Source of the DNA: Streptomyces sp. NBC_01216
Lineage (GTDB): Bacteria; Actinomycetota; Actinomycetes; Streptomycetales; Streptomycetaceae
Assembly (NCBI RefSeq): GCF_035994945.1
Contig: NZ_CP108677.1
Location: forward strand, 5,704,001-5,768,000
Direction of reading: 5' to 3'
DNA: 64,000 bases
How positions within the stretch are numbered: the stretch's first letter is position 1; every line of letters begins with the position of its first letter. Positions 1-9,771 of the stretch are shown piece by piece. The notes under the pieces were generated by a model, which made no database searches, was not told where the DNA came from, and saw nothing but the letters and a program-made list of their open reading frames with translations. The position numbers and the translations under genes are program-made.

Positions 1-774
1 GCGGGCGACTACCCCGGTCTCCGCACCCCCTTCGAGCCCTACGAGGGCTCGTACTTCGCCGCCGCGCGTCATGCCGACGACACCTGGACCCGGCTCAGCC
101 GGACCGTGGACCTCACCGGGGTCGACGCCGGCGCCGCGCCGGCCCTGAGGTTCCAGGTCAGCTACGACACCGAGCCGGGCTACGACAACCTCGTCGTCGA
201 GGCGCACACCGTCGGACAGGACGACTGGACCACCTTGCCCGACGCCGAAGGCGGCACCTCCTCCGCGGCCCCGGCCGACTGCGGCGAGGGCTACTACGTC
301 GGCGGTCACCCCTTCCTCACCCACTATCTGACGGTGGGCGAGGACGGCTGTGCCACGACCGGCACCACCGGTACCTGGAACGCCTTCACCGGCCCCTCCA
401 ACGGCTGGCAGCGGGCGTCGGTCGACCTGAGCGCCTACGCGGGCAAGAGGGTCGAGCTCTCGCTCTCGTACATCTCGGACCCCGGCACCGGGGGGATGGG
501 CGCGTTCGTCGACGAGACCGCGCTCGTCGTCGGCGGCACGCCCGGGGGCGGCGAGGGCTTCGAGACGGCGCTGGGTGCCTGGTCCGTGACGGGGGCGCCG
601 GCCGGCAGTCCCGGGAACGGCGGTGACTGGGTGCGCTCCCCGGGCCTCTTCCACTCCCAGGCGGCCGTCACCACCCGGGACACCGTCCTCCTCGGCTTCG
701 GACTGGAGCACCTCGGGAACGCGGCGGAGCGGAGGCAGATCATCGGAAGGGCGCTCGGTTCCCTGCGCCGCTGA
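1..774 (+). CDS. Secreted M14-type zinc carboxypeptidase, C-terminal part (5' end outside window)
   Basis: The reading frame is open from base 1 to a TGA at 772-774, so this is the last 257 codons of a longer gene. What is visible is a beta-rich accessory region with two repeated jelly-roll-like units (text such as LRFQVSYDTEPGYDNLVVEA and WQRASVDLSAYAGKRVELSL), the kind seen after the catalytic domain in large secreted Streptomyces M14 carboxypeptidases and immune-inhibitor-A-type metalloproteases. The catalytic zinc-binding residues would lie upstream and cannot be seen. The end, with ALGSLRR, has no anchor motif. It lies in the same direction as gap but about 200 bases away, with a separate promoter between them. 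The family call rests on recollection of similar C-terminal regions. Confidence 0.6.
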   Translation, partial: AGDYPGLRTPFEPYEGSYFAAARHADDTWTRLSRTVDLTGVDAGAAPALRFQVSYDTEPGYDNLVVEAHTVGQDDWTTLPDAEGGTSSAAPADCGEGYYVGGHPFLTHYLTVGEDGCATTGTTGTWNAFTGPSNGWQRASVDLSAYAGKRVELSLSYISDPGTGGMGAFVDETALVVGGTPGGGEGFETALGAWSVTGAPAGSPGNGGDWVRSPGLFHSQAAVTTRDTVLLGFGLEHLGNAAERRQIIGRALGSLRR

Positions 775-852
775 CCTGGATGAATCGGCTCATACGACCT
801 CGCGCGGCCCGTTACTCGTGAGTAGCGGCAGGACGCCACCGTTCCCTTATGA

Positions 853-1983
<1,131 letters not shown>

Positions 1984-2094
1984 TTCCCGGGGTGGCCACC
2001 CCTTGATGTGAGCGCAGGGCTCGGACAGCGTAACGTCGCGCTGTGCGAGCCCTGTGTCGTGTGCTCCACCGCGTTCCAAGGAGTCAGTACGAAG

Positions 2095-3306
2095 ATGAAG
2101 ACGATCGACGAGCTTCTCGCCGAAGGCGTCGCCGGCAAGCGGGTATTCGTCCGCGCCGACCTCAATGTGCCGCTGGACGGCACCACCATCACCGACGACG
2201 GCCGTATCCGTGCCGTGGTCCCCACGATCAAGGCGCTCGCCGGCGCCGGTGCCCGCGTCGTGGTCGCCTCCCACCTGGGCCGCCCCAAGGGTGCCCCGGA
2301 CCCGGCCTTCTCACTCGCCCCGGCCGCCGCCCGTCTGGGTGAACTGCTCGGTGCCGATGTCGCGTTCGCGACCGACACCGTCGGTGACTCCGCCGCCTCC
2401 ACCGTCGCGGCCCTGGCCGACGGCGGGGTCGCCGTGCTGGAGAACCTCCGTTTCAACGCCGGCGAGACCGCCAAGGACGACGCCGCGCGCGGCGCCTTCG
2501 CGGACCGGCTCGCGGCCCTCGCCGACGTCTACGTCGGCGACGGTTTCGGTGCCGTGCACCGCAAGCACGCCTCGGTCTTCGACCTTCCGGCCCGCCTGCC
2601 GCACGCCGCCGGCTACCTCATCGCGACCGAGGTCGGCGTCCTCAAGAGGCTCACCTCCGACGTCAGGCGGCCCTACGTGGTCGTCCTGGGCGGCGCCAAG
2701 GTCTCCGACAAGCTCGCCGTGATCGACGAGCTGCTCGGCCGGGCCGACCGCATCCTGATCGGCGGCGGCATGGCGTACACCTTCCTCTACGCCAAGGGCT
2801 ACGAGGTCGGCGTCTCCCTGCTCCAGAAGGACCAGGTCGAGATCGTCAAGGAGTACATGCGACGCGCCGAGGACAACGGCGTCGAGCTGGTGCTCCCGGT
2901 CGACGTGCTGGTCTCCGCGGACTTCCCGGACCTCAAGACCAAGGCACCCGCCACGTTCGAGACCGTCGACGCCGACAAGATCCCGTCGACGATGCTGGGC
3001 CTCGACAGTGGCCCGAGGACGAACGCGCTCTACGCCTCCAAGATCGCCGATGCCGAGACCGTCTTCTGGAACGGTCCGATGGGCGTCTTCGAGCACCCCG
3101 ACTACGCCGGCGGCACCGTCGCCGTCGCCCAGGCCCTCGTCGACAGCAGCGCCTACACCGTGGTCGGCGGTGGCGACAGCGCCGCCGCGGTCCGGACCCT
3201 GGGCTTCGACGAGAACGCCTTCGGCCACATTTCGACCGGTGGCGGCGCCTCCCTCGAATACCTCGAGGGCAAGACGCTCCCCGGCCTCGCCGCACTGGAG
3301 GACTGA
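2095..3306 (+). CDS. pgk: Phosphoglycerate kinase
   Basis: 403-residue phosphoglycerate kinase; transfers phosphate from 1,3-bisphosphoglycerate to ADP. The N-terminal substrate loop [11 protein letters not shown], the SHLGRPKG motif near residue 60, the LENLRF motif, and the C-terminal nucleotide part with WNGPMGVFE and GGGDSAAA are all present. ATG 2095 has a good AAGGAG site at 2078-2083; a longer reading back to 2008 lacks a site and does not match the family. It lies 111 bases after gap and 6 bases before tpiA, so it is probably cotranscribed with tpiA and perhaps with gap. The 111-base gap could carry an additional promoter or processing site, but I see no clear terminator there. Confidence 0.97.
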   Translation: MKTIDELLAEGVAGKRVFVRADLNVPLDGTTITDDGRIRAVVPTIKALAGAGARVVVASHLGRPKGAPDPAFSLAPAAARLGELLGADVAFATDTVGDSAASTVAALADGGVAVLENLRFNAGETAKDDAARGAFADRLAALADVYVGDGFGAVHRKHASVFDLPARLPHAAGYLIATEVGVLKRLTSDVRRPYVVVLGGAKVSDKLAVIDELLGRADRILIGGGMAYTFLYAKGYEVGVSLLQKDQVEIVKEYMRRAEDNGVELVLPVDVLVSADFPDLKTKAPATFETVDADKIPSTMLGLDSGPRTNALYASKIADAETVFWNGPMGVFEHPDYAGGTVAVAQALVDSSAYTVVGGGDSAAAVRTLGFDENAFGHISTGGGASLEYLEGKTLPGLAALED

Positions 3307-3312
3307 GAAAAA

Positions 3313-4089
3313 GTGAGTTCCCGTACCCCGCTGATGGCGGGCAACTGGAAGATGAACCTCAACCACCTCGAGGCCATCGCCCACGTCCAGAAGCTCGCCT
3401 TCGCGCTCACCGACAAGGACTACGACGCCGTCGAGGTCGCGGTGCTGCCGCCCTTCACCGACCTGAGGTCCGTGCAGACCCTCGTCGACGGCGACAAGCT
3501 CAAGATCAAGTACGGTGCCCAGGACATCTCGGCGCACGACTCCGGTGCCTACACCGGTGAGATCTCGGGCCTGATGCTGTCCAAGCTGAAGTGCGCCTAC
3601 GTGGCCGTGGGTCACTCCGAGCGACGTCAGTACCACGCGGAGTCGGACGAGGTCTGCAACGCCAAGGTGAAGGCCGCGTTCACGCACGGACTGACCCCGA
3701 TCCTGTGCGTCGGCGAGGGCCTGGACGTCCGCAGGGCGGGTGAGCAGGTCCCGCACACGCTGCGCCAGATCGACGGCGGCCTGAAGGACGTCCCGGCCGA
3801 GCAGGCCGAGTCCGTCGTGATCGCCTACGAGCCGGTGTGGGCCATCGGTACCGGTGAGGTGGCCACCCCCGAGGACGCGCAGGAGGTCTGTGGCGCGATC
3901 CGCGGCCGTCTCGCGGAGCTGTACTCCCAGGAGCTGGCCGACAAGGTCCGCATCCAGTACGGCGGCTCGGTCAAGGCGGGCAACGTCGCCGCGATCATGG
4001 CGCAGCCGGACGTCGACGGCGCCCTGGTGGGCGGCGCGGCACTGGACGCCGACGAGTTCGTCAAGATCGTCCGCTTCCGCGACCAGTGA
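3313..4089 (+). CDS. tpiA: Triosephosphate isomerase
   Basis: 258-residue TIM-barrel enzyme interconverting dihydroxyacetone phosphate and glyceraldehyde 3-phosphate. Residues expected for catalysis are seen: N11 and K13 in GNWKMN, H101 in VGHSERRQ and E173 in [11 protein letters not shown]; the phosphate loop YGGSVKAGN is near the C-terminus. The start is GTG 3313, only 6 bases after the pgk stop; the Shine-Dalgarno (GAGAAAAAG) overlaps the pgk stop, which suggests coupled translation. A terminator-like hairpin follows at 4123-4158. Confidence 0.97.
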   Translation: MSSRTPLMAGNWKMNLNHLEAIAHVQKLAFALTDKDYDAVEVAVLPPFTDLRSVQTLVDGDKLKIKYGAQDISAHDSGAYTGEISGLMLSKLKCAYVAVGHSERRQYHAESDEVCNAKVKAAFTHGLTPILCVGEGLDVRRAGEQVPHTLRQIDGGLKDVPAEQAESVVIAYEPVWAIGTGEVATPEDAQEVCGAIRGRLAELYSQELADKVRIQYGGSVKAGNVAAIMAQPDVDGALVGGAALDADEFVKIVRFRDQ

Positions 4090-4122
4090 GTATGCCGTAG
4101 CGGCGATCCGTCGTACCCTTGC

Positions 4123-4158
4123 GGGGGCCGGGCAGGCGTGCACCGTCTGCCGGCCCCC
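4123..4158 (+). terminator. Hairpin after tpiA
   Basis: GGGGGCCGG (4123-4131) pairs with CCGGCCCCC (4150-4158). A further CAG/CTG step lies inside after one bulged G, with an 11-base loop. GC-rich hairpins without a U-run are usual for Streptomyces terminators. It separates glycolysis genes from secG. Confidence 0.55.
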
Positions 4159-4203
4159 GTAGTTCGTCTCCATCCGGGAATTGCCAGGAAGTAGGGTCCA
4201 GCC

Positions 4204-4440
4204 GTGGTTATGGGGTTCTCGATCGCCCTGATCGTCTTCAGCGCGCTGCTGATGCTGCTCGTGCTGATGCACAAGGGGAAGGGTGGCGGCCTCTCCGACA
4301 TGTTCGGCGGCGGCATGCAGTCGTCCGTCGGTGGCTCCTCGGTCGCCGAGCGTAACCTGGACCGGATCACCGTGGTGGTCGGTCTGATGTGGTTCGCGTG
4401 CATTGTCGTACTTGCCGTGCTGATGAAGGCGAATGGCTGA
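4204..4440 (+). CDS. secG: Preprotein translocase subunit SecG
   Basis: 78-residue SecG, the small accessory subunit of the SecYEG channel in the cytoplasmic membrane. Two hydrophobic segments (about residues 4-23 and 53-74) flank the family's glycine-rich cytosolic loop with LMHKGKGGGLSDMFGGG. Start GTG 4204 (an in-frame ATG is at 4210). TAGGGT at 4192-4197 lies 6 bases before GTG 4204, so the mRNA may be leaderless and begin at the start codon. Linkage of secG to tpiA is common in actinobacteria. Confidence 0.92.
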   Translation: MVMGFSIALIVFSALLMLLVLMHKGKGGGLSDMFGGGMQSSVGGSSVAERNLDRITVVVGLMWFACIVVLAVLMKANG

Positions 4441-4465
4441 GCGCAGCAGTTTGTAACTCCAATCA

Positions 4466-4494
4466 CTGGACGCGCGTTGGGCCTTACGTAGACT
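4466..4494 (+). promoter_or_regulatory. Probable promoter of the RbpA-family gene
   Basis: CTGGAC (4466-4471), a 17-base spacer and TAGACT (4489-4494) resemble a SigHrdB promoter. A short leader with GGGAG (4521-4525) then leads to the GTG at 4534. Confidence 0.5.
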
Positions 4495-4533
4495 GGGGCA
4501 TCTTCGAGCACCATCACGCAGGGAGTTACGACC

Positions 4534-4869
4534 GTGGCAAGTGGCAACGCGATCCGGGGAAGCCGGGTCGGAGCGGGGCCGATGGGGGAGGCCGAGCGGG
4601 GCGAGTCGGCACCGCGCCTCCGCATCTCCTTCTGGTGCTCGAACGGGCACGAGACGCAGCCGAGCTTCGCCAGTGACGCGCAGGTCCCGGACACGTGGGA
4701 CTGTCCGCGCTGCGGATTCCCGGCAGGTCAGGACCAGGACAACCCGCCGGACCCGCCTCGAACCGAGCCGTACAAGACGCACCTCGCGTACGTGCGCGAG
4801 CGACGCAGCGACGCGGACGGCGAGGCCATCCTCGCCGAGGCGCTCGCCAAACTCCGCGGCGAGATCTGA
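4534..4869 (+). CDS. RbpA-family RNA polymerase-binding protein (paralogue type)
   Basis: 111-residue member of the RbpA family, actinobacterial proteins that bind RNA polymerase and the principal sigma factor and stimulate initiation. The zinc-type pattern C35-x3-H39 ... C57-x2-C60 (FWCSNGHE, WDCPRCGF) matches the spacing I recall for S. coelicolor RbpA (C34, H38, C56, C59). The following part with THLAYVRERRS corresponds to the sigma-interacting segment with THWDMLMERR in RbpA. The sequence outside these motifs differs clearly from classical RbpA, and the C-terminal tail is shorter, so it is more likely the RbpB-type paralogue than rbpA itself. Start GTG 4534 with GGGAG upstream. Monocistronic between a promoter and a strong terminator. 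Confidence 0.8.
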   Translation: MASGNAIRGSRVGAGPMGEAERGESAPRLRISFWCSNGHETQPSFASDAQVPDTWDCPRCGFPAGQDQDNPPDPPRTEPYKTHLAYVRERRSDADGEAILAEALAKLRGEI

Positions 4870-4887
4870 GCGTGGTGTGACGACGTG

Positions 4888-4938
4888 ACGGAAGGGGCCT
4901 GGCCCACGAACCGAGTTCGTGGGCCAGGCCCCTTCCGT
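4888..4938. terminator. Strong 23-bp hairpin terminator
   Basis: Perfect inverted repeat, arms 4888-4910 and 4916-4938, loop CCGAG. It is the most regular stem in the window. It ends the RbpA-family transcript and would also block antisense transcription. The 190 bases from here to pgi hold only the pgi promoter (TAGGTT at 5080-5085). Confidence 0.85.
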
Positions 4939-5127
4939 CGGTTTCGCGCCGAATCCGCGAGGTGTTCCGGCGGCGTTCCCCGGTGAGCCGCCGGCCGGGC
5001 CCCGCGCACCGCGACCACCGGCCGCCGTCCGGCTCGCCACGGGCTCGCCCGCCGTCGCGTCCTTCGCCCCGCGATCAATTAGGTTGGACGGGCAGCGGGG
5101 CAAGGAGCAGCACGAGAAGAATGGGCG

Positions 5128-6789
5128 ATGTCCGAGATGAAGACCGAAGGCCGAACCAGGCTCAACCAGACGCCGGAGTGGGCCGCCCTCGGCAAGCACC
5201 GTGAGCAGCTGGGCGACACCCATCTGCGCGAACTGTTCGCCGCCGACCCGGAGCGCGGGGGCACGTACACCCTGCGGGTGGGCGACCTGTACCTGGACTA
5301 CTCGAAGAACCTGGTGACCGACGAGACGCTGGCGCTGCTGCGCGAGCTGGCCGCCGCGACGGGGGTCGCCGACCTGCGCGACGCCATGTTCCGCGGTGAG
5401 AAGATCAACACCACCGAGGGCCGCGCCGTCCTGCACACCGCGCTGCGTGCCCCTCGCGAAGCCGTGATCGAGGTCGACGGCGAGGACGTCGTCCCGGGCG
5501 TGCACACCGTGCTCGACAGGATGGCCGTCTTCGCCGACCGCGTCCGCGCGGGCGACTGGACCGGCCACACCGGCCGCCCGGTGAAGAACATCGTGAACAT
5601 CGGCATCGGCGGCTCCGACCTCGGCCCCGCCATGGCCTACGAGGTCCTGCGCTCCTACACGCAGCGGGACCTGACGTTCCGTTTCGTCTCCAACGTGGAC
5701 GGCGCCGACCTCCACGAGGCCGTCCGCGACCTCGACCCGGCCGAGACGCTCTTCGTCGTCGCCTCGAAGACCTTCACCACCATCGAGACGATCACCAACG
5801 CCACCTCCGCGCGCAGCTGGCTGCTCGCCGGACTGGGGGCCGGTCAGGAGGCCGTCGCCCGGCACTTCGTGGCCCTGTCGACCAACGCCGGGAAGGTCGA
5901 GGAGTTCGGCATCGACACGGCCCACATGTTCGAGTTCTGGGACTGGGTCGGCGGACGCTACTCCTACGACTCCGCCATCGGCCTCTCCCTGATGATCGCC
6001 ATCGGCCCGGACCGTTTCCGCGAGATGCTCGACGGCTTCCACCTCGTCGACGAGCACTTCCGCACCGCGCCGCCCGAGGAGAACGCCCCGCTGCTGCTCG
6101 GCCTGCTCGGCGTCTGGTACGGCGCGTTCTTCGACGCCCAGTCACACGCCGTGCTGCCCTACTCGCACTACCTGTCCAAGTTCACCGCGTACCTCCAGCA
6201 GCTCGACATGGAGTCCAACGGCAAGTCCGTGGACCGCGAGGGGCGGCCCGTCGACTGGCAGACCGGACCGGTGGTGTGGGGCACTCCCGGCACCAACGGA
6301 CAGCACGCGTACTACCAGTTGATCCACCAGGGCACCAAGCTCATCCCCGCGGACTTCATCGGTTTCGCCGAGCCCGTCCGCGACCTACTGCCGGGCCTGG
6401 TCGCCCAGCACGATCTGCTGATGGCCAACTTCTTCGCCCAGACCCAGGCGCTGGCCTTCGGCAAGACGCCCGAGGAGGTACGGGCCGAAGGCGTTCCCGA
6501 GGAGCTGGTCCCGCACAAGACCTTCCGCGGCAACCACCCGACGACCACGATCCTGACGAAGGCACTCACCCCCTCGGTCCTCGGCCAGCTCGTCGCGCTG
6601 TACGAGCACAAGGTGTTCGTCCAGGGCGCGGTGTGGGACATCGACTCCTTCGACCAGTGGGGCGTCGAGCTCGGCAAGGTGCTCGCGAAGAAGATCGAGC
6701 CGGTGCTGACCGGGGGCGGCGGAGGCGAGACGCTCGACGGCTCGACGGCCGCACTGGTCGGCACCTACCGCTCCCTGCGCGGTCGTTGA
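5128..6789 (+). CDS. pgi: Glucose-6-phosphate isomerase
   Basis: 553-residue phosphoglucose isomerase, cytoplasmic, converting glucose 6-phosphate to fructose 6-phosphate and so joining glycolysis to the pentose-phosphate genes downstream. Family signatures are clear: [18 protein letters not shown] around residue 155, the SKTFTTIET phosphate-binding loop, [12 protein letters not shown], and the C-terminal DQWGVELGK segment. ATG 5128 has GAGAAG 8 bases upstream. Two small membrane-protein genes follow at a spacing of 4 bases and are probably in the same transcript. Confidence 0.97.
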   Translation: MSEMKTEGRTRLNQTPEWAALGKHREQLGDTHLRELFAADPERGGTYTLRVGDLYLDYSKNLVTDETLALLRELAAATGVADLRDAMFRGEKINTTEGRAVLHTALRAPREAVIEVDGEDVVPGVHTVLDRMAVFADRVRAGDWTGHTGRPVKNIVNIGIGGSDLGPAMAYEVLRSYTQRDLTFRFVSNVDGADLHEAVRDLDPAETLFVVASKTFTTIETITNATSARSWLLAGLGAGQEAVARHFVALSTNAGKVEEFGIDTAHMFEFWDWVGGRYSYDSAIGLSLMIAIGPDRFREMLDGFHLVDEHFRTAPPEENAPLLLGLLGVWYGAFFDAQSHAVLPYSHYLSKFTAYLQQLDMESNGKSVDREGRPVDWQTGPVVWGTPGTNGQHAYYQLIHQGTKLIPADFIGFAEPVRDLLPGLVAQHDLLMANFFAQTQALAFGKTPEEVRAEGVPEELVPHKTFRGNHPTTTILTKALTPSVLGQLVALYEHKVFVQGAVWDIDSFDQWGVELGKVLAKKIEPVLTGGGGGETLDGSTAALVGTYRSLRGR

Positions 6790-6793
6790 TCGG

Positions 6794-7309
6794 ATGACCA
6801 CGGGGGAGAACACGGTGCCCGGCCCGGTGCGGCTGCGTCCGCCGCGCCACACGGTGAACCGGCGGGCCGTCGCCTGGTGGCGCACCCGGTCACTGCTGGT
6901 GGCCGCCACGCCCGTCGCGGTCCTGGCGGTCCTGGGCCTCCTCGTCGGGCCCGCCCGGTACGGGCTGCTGCTCGCCGCCGCCGTCCTCGCGGCCCTCGGC
7001 CTGGCGGGCGCCGTGTTCCTCCCCCACTGGTGGTTCCGGGTACACCGCTGGGAGGTGACCGACGACGCCGTCTACGTCCGTACCGGAGCCTTCCGGCAGG
7101 AATGGCGGATCGCGCCGATGTCCCGCATCCAGACCGTCGACACCGTCCGCGGCCCGTTGGAGCAGGTGTTCCGTCTCGCCACGGTGACGGTGACCACGGC
7201 ATCCGCCCGGGGCGCGCTGCGGCTCGAGGGACTCGACCACGAGCTCGCCGCCGAACTCGGCGAACGCCTGACCCGGATCACCCGGGACACCCCCGGGGAC
7301 GCCACATGA
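6794..7309 (+). CDS. PH-domain membrane protein, YdbS type
   Basis: 171 residues. Two hydrophobic segments (about 33-51 and 57-76) are followed by a bacterial PH (bPH2, DUF304) domain beginning WWFRVHRWEVTDDAVYVRTG and containing the usual MSRIQTVDTVRGPLEQVFRLATVTVTTAS. This is the pattern of YdbS, the partner of YdbT. The biochemical role of YdbS/YdbT is unsettled; in Bacillus they are linked to antimicrobial-peptide resistance (knowledge, not visible here). The gene starts 4 bases after pgi and its TGA overlaps the ATG of the next gene (ATGA at 7306-7309). Confidence 0.85.
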   Translation: MTTGENTVPGPVRLRPPRHTVNRRAVAWWRTRSLLVAATPVAVLAVLGLLVGPARYGLLLAAAVLAALGLAGAVFLPHWWFRVHRWEVTDDAVYVRTGAFRQEWRIAPMSRIQTVDTVRGPLEQVFRLATVTVTTASARGALRLEGLDHELAAELGERLTRITRDTPGDAT

Positions 7310-8889
7310 CCCCGCGTGAGGGGGCCGGCTCCGACGGCATACCGGAGGGTCCGGAGTGGCGGCGCCTGGACCGTCGCACGGTCCTGGTCACCGCAGCCGT
7401 CCTCACGGGTGTCGCCTCCGGCGGCGCGGTACCCGCCGTCCTCGCCCTGAGCACCGCCCTGCCGTGGTGGCGGGCCGCCGCCTGGGTCCTGGCCGGAGCC
7501 GTCCTGCTCGTCGCCTGCGGCACGGTCGCCGACCACGTCCGCTGGCGTCGCACCCGGTACCGCATCGGCGCCGAACGCGCCGAGCTCCGTACCGGACTCC
7601 TGCTGGTCAAGCGCCGCTCACTGGCCCGCGCGCGCATCCGCACCGTGGACCTCACCGCCCACCCGCTGCTCCGTGTCCTCGGGCTGGTGCGGGTCCGCAT
7701 CGGCACCGGTGAGAACACCGGGGGTGGCGAGTCCACCCTCGCGCTTGACCCGGTCACCCGGGCGGAGGGAGAACGGCTCCGCCGTGTGCTGCTCGCCCAC
7801 ACCGTCCGGGACGGAGTGGACGGCCGTCACGACGGCCTCCTCGCCACCCTCGACCCGCGCTGGATCCGCTACGCGCCGGTCTCGTTCCTCGCCCCGCTCC
7901 TCGGCTGCGCCGCGGCCGGGGGCGTGCTTCAGGTCAGTGAATGGTTCGGCGCCCAGGCCGCGGTCATCGAGTGGGCGGGGGAGCGCTTCGAGGACGCCTC
8001 GCTCCTCTGGGCGATCGTCGTGCTCGTCCTGCTCGCCACGGCGGTCGGCGCGGTCGGCGCGCTCGGCCTGTGGACCGGGATGTGGTGGAACCACCGGCTG
8101 GAGCGGGAGCCGGGCGGCACCCTGCGGGTGCGCCGCGGGCTGTTCACCACCCGCTCGGTCTCGATCGAGGAGCGCCGGCTGCGCGGCGTGGAGATCGTCG
8201 AGCCGCTTGGCGTACGGCTCTGCCGCGCCGCCCGTGTGGACGCCGTCGCCACCGGTCTCACCCACGACGACGGGGACCGCCACGGAGAGCACAAGACCCT
8301 GCTGCCGCCCGCGCCCCGGGCGATCGCGGACCGGGTCGCGGCGCAGGTGCTGCGGGAGCCCGTGTCCCCGACGTCCGCGCCGCTCATCGGCCACCCCCGG
8401 GCCGCCCGCGCTCGTCGGCTGCGGCGCGCCCTGGGCGGTGTGCTCCTCCCGGTCGCGGTCCTCACCGTCCTCGGCGCGTCGGTGGCGAGCGGGCTGCTGG
8501 ACGTCGCGCTGCTCTGCGCGCTCGCCGGCGTTCCGCTCGCCGTCCTGCTCGCGCTCGACGCCTACCGCGGTCTCGGCCACGGCGTCAGCGGGGCGTACCT
8601 GGTGACCCGTTCCGGCAGCCTGCGCCGCGGCACCGTCGCCCTGCGGCGCGACGGGGTGATCGGCTGGACGGTGCGGCAGACGTACTTCCAGCGGCGGGCC
8701 GGCCTGCTCACCCTGACCGCGACCACCGCCGCCGGTTCGGGCGCGTACGCCGTCCTCGACACCGGCGAAGGGGAGGGGCTCGCCTTCGCCGACGCGGCGG
8801 TGCCGGGTCTCCTCGGACCCTTCCTGGAGCCCGTACCGCCGACGAAGACGCCGCCCGCGACGACGGAGGCCCGGCCCACCGAGAGGTGA
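7306..8889 (+). CDS. PH-domain membrane protein, YdbT type
   Basis: 527 residues with three pairs of hydrophobic segments (about 23-65, 185-260 and 375-420), each followed by a bPH2-like domain: YRIGAERAELRTGLLLVKRR, then LRVRRGLFTTRSVSIEERRL, then YLVTRSGSLRRGTVALRRDG. Three repeats of TM pair plus PH domain are typical of YdbT. It is translationally coupled to the YdbS-type gene, so they very likely form one membrane complex. The transcript ends at the hairpin 8931-8965. Confidence 0.85.
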   Translation: MTPREGAGSDGIPEGPEWRRLDRRTVLVTAAVLTGVASGGAVPAVLALSTALPWWRAAAWVLAGAVLLVACGTVADHVRWRRTRYRIGAERAELRTGLLLVKRRSLARARIRTVDLTAHPLLRVLGLVRVRIGTGENTGGGESTLALDPVTRAEGERLRRVLLAHTVRDGVDGRHDGLLATLDPRWIRYAPVSFLAPLLGCAAAGGVLQVSEWFGAQAAVIEWAGERFEDASLLWAIVVLVLLATAVGAVGALGLWTGMWWNHRLEREPGGTLRVRRGLFTTRSVSIEERRLRGVEIVEPLGVRLCRAARVDAVATGLTHDDGDRHGEHKTLLPPAPRAIADRVAAQVLREPVSPTSAPLIGHPRAARARRLRRALGGVLLPVAVLTVLGASVASGLLDVALLCALAGVPLAVLLALDAYRGLGHGVSGAYLVTRSGSLRRGTVALRRDGVIGWTVRQTYFQRRAGLLTLTATTAAGSGAYAVLDTGEGEGLAFADAAVPGLLGPFLEPVPPTKTPPATTEARPTER

Positions 8890-8930
8890 ACCGGGCCGTG
8901 CCGGGCCGCTGTCAGGCCGCCGTGCTTCGC

Positions 8931-8965
8931 AGAGCCTGTCGGGTGACCTGCGACCGACAGGCTCT
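8931..8965. terminator. Hairpin between convergent genes; copy of a repeated palindrome
   Basis: AGAGCCTGTCGG (8931-8942) and CCGACAGGCTCT (8954-8965) form a perfect 12-bp stem with an 11-base loop, lying between the YdbT-type gene and pgl. The right arm touches the pgl stop codon (8965-8967). The same core arms recur at 51924-52003. Confidence 0.75.
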
Positions 8966-9771
8966 CAGGCGGAGGCCGGCGGATACAGGTCGCGCGGCAG
9001 CTCGGAGGCCGCCGCCGCGTCGAGGAGCCACAGTGTGCGCGAACGCCCGCGGGCGCCCGCCGCCGGGGCCTGGATCTCTCCCGCGCCGGACAGGGCCATG
9101 GCCGTGGCCTTGGCCTTGTCCTCGCCCGCCGCCAGCAGCCAGACCTCCCGCGCGTGCCGGATCGCCGGCAGCGTCAGCGAGATACGGGTGGGCGGCGGCT
9201 TCGGCGCGCCCCGGACGCCGACGACGGTGCGCTCGGTCTCGCGCACCGCCGGCAGCTCCGGGAACAGCGAGGCCACGTGGGTGTCCGGGCCGACGCCGAG
9301 CATCAGCACGTCGAAGGCGGGCACGGCCACGTCCGGGTCTCCGTCCGCCGGCCGGTAGTGCTCCGGACCGGCCGCCGCGGCCAGCTCGGCCGCGTAGGAC
9401 TCGGCGGCGGCGTCGACGTCGCCGCCGGACGGTCCGTCGGAGGCCGGCATCGCGTGCACCCGGGCGGGGTCCAGCGGGACGGCGTCCAGCAGTGCCTCGC
9501 GAGCCTGGGTGACGTTGCGGTCCGGGTGTCCCTCCGGCAGGAACCGCTCGTCGCCCCACCACAGGTCGAGCCGCGACCAGTCGACCGCGTCCCGGGCGGG
9601 AGCCGAGCCGAGCGCCGCGAGCAGGCCGTTGCCGTTGCGTCCGCCGGTGAGGACCACGGAGGCCGAGCCGCGGGCGGCCTGGGCGTCCACGACGCGCGTG
9701 ATCAGCCGGGCCGCCGCGGCCTGCGCCATCAGTTCCTTGTCCCGGTGGACGACCAGCTGCGGAGCGCTCAC
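8965..9771 (-). CDS. pgl: 6-phosphogluconolactonase
   Basis: 268-residue 6-phosphogluconolactonase (DevB/SOL family), hydrolysing 6-phosphogluconolactone to 6-phosphogluconate. Signatures: TGGRNGNGLLAALG near residue 45, WWGDERFLP, and LMLGVGPDTHVASLFP. GTG 9771 overlaps the TGA of opcA (GTGA), so translation is coupled. Last gene of the tkt-tal-zwf-opcA-pgl operon; the gene is followed directly by the convergent terminator hairpin. Confidence 0.95.
   Translation of the reverse strand: MSAPQLVVHRDKELMAQAAAARLITRVVDAQAARGSASVVLTGGRNGNGLLAALGSAPARDAVDWSRLDLWWGDERFLPEGHPDRNVTQAREALLDAVPLDPARVHAMPASDGPSGGDVDAAAESYAAELAAAAGPEHYRPADGDPDVAVPAFDVLMLGVGPDTHVASLFPELPAVRETERTVVGVRGAPKPPPTRISLTLPAIRHAREVWLLAAGEDKAKATAMALSGAGEIQAPAAGARGRSRTLWLLDAAAASELPRDLYPPASA

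Noticed and set aside
2311..6057. Open frame of more than 1200 codons on the minus strand across pgk-pgi
   Set aside because: It is antisense to five well-supported genes; high GC removes stop codons, and its sequence (runs of Val, Asp, Gly, His) matches no protein type.
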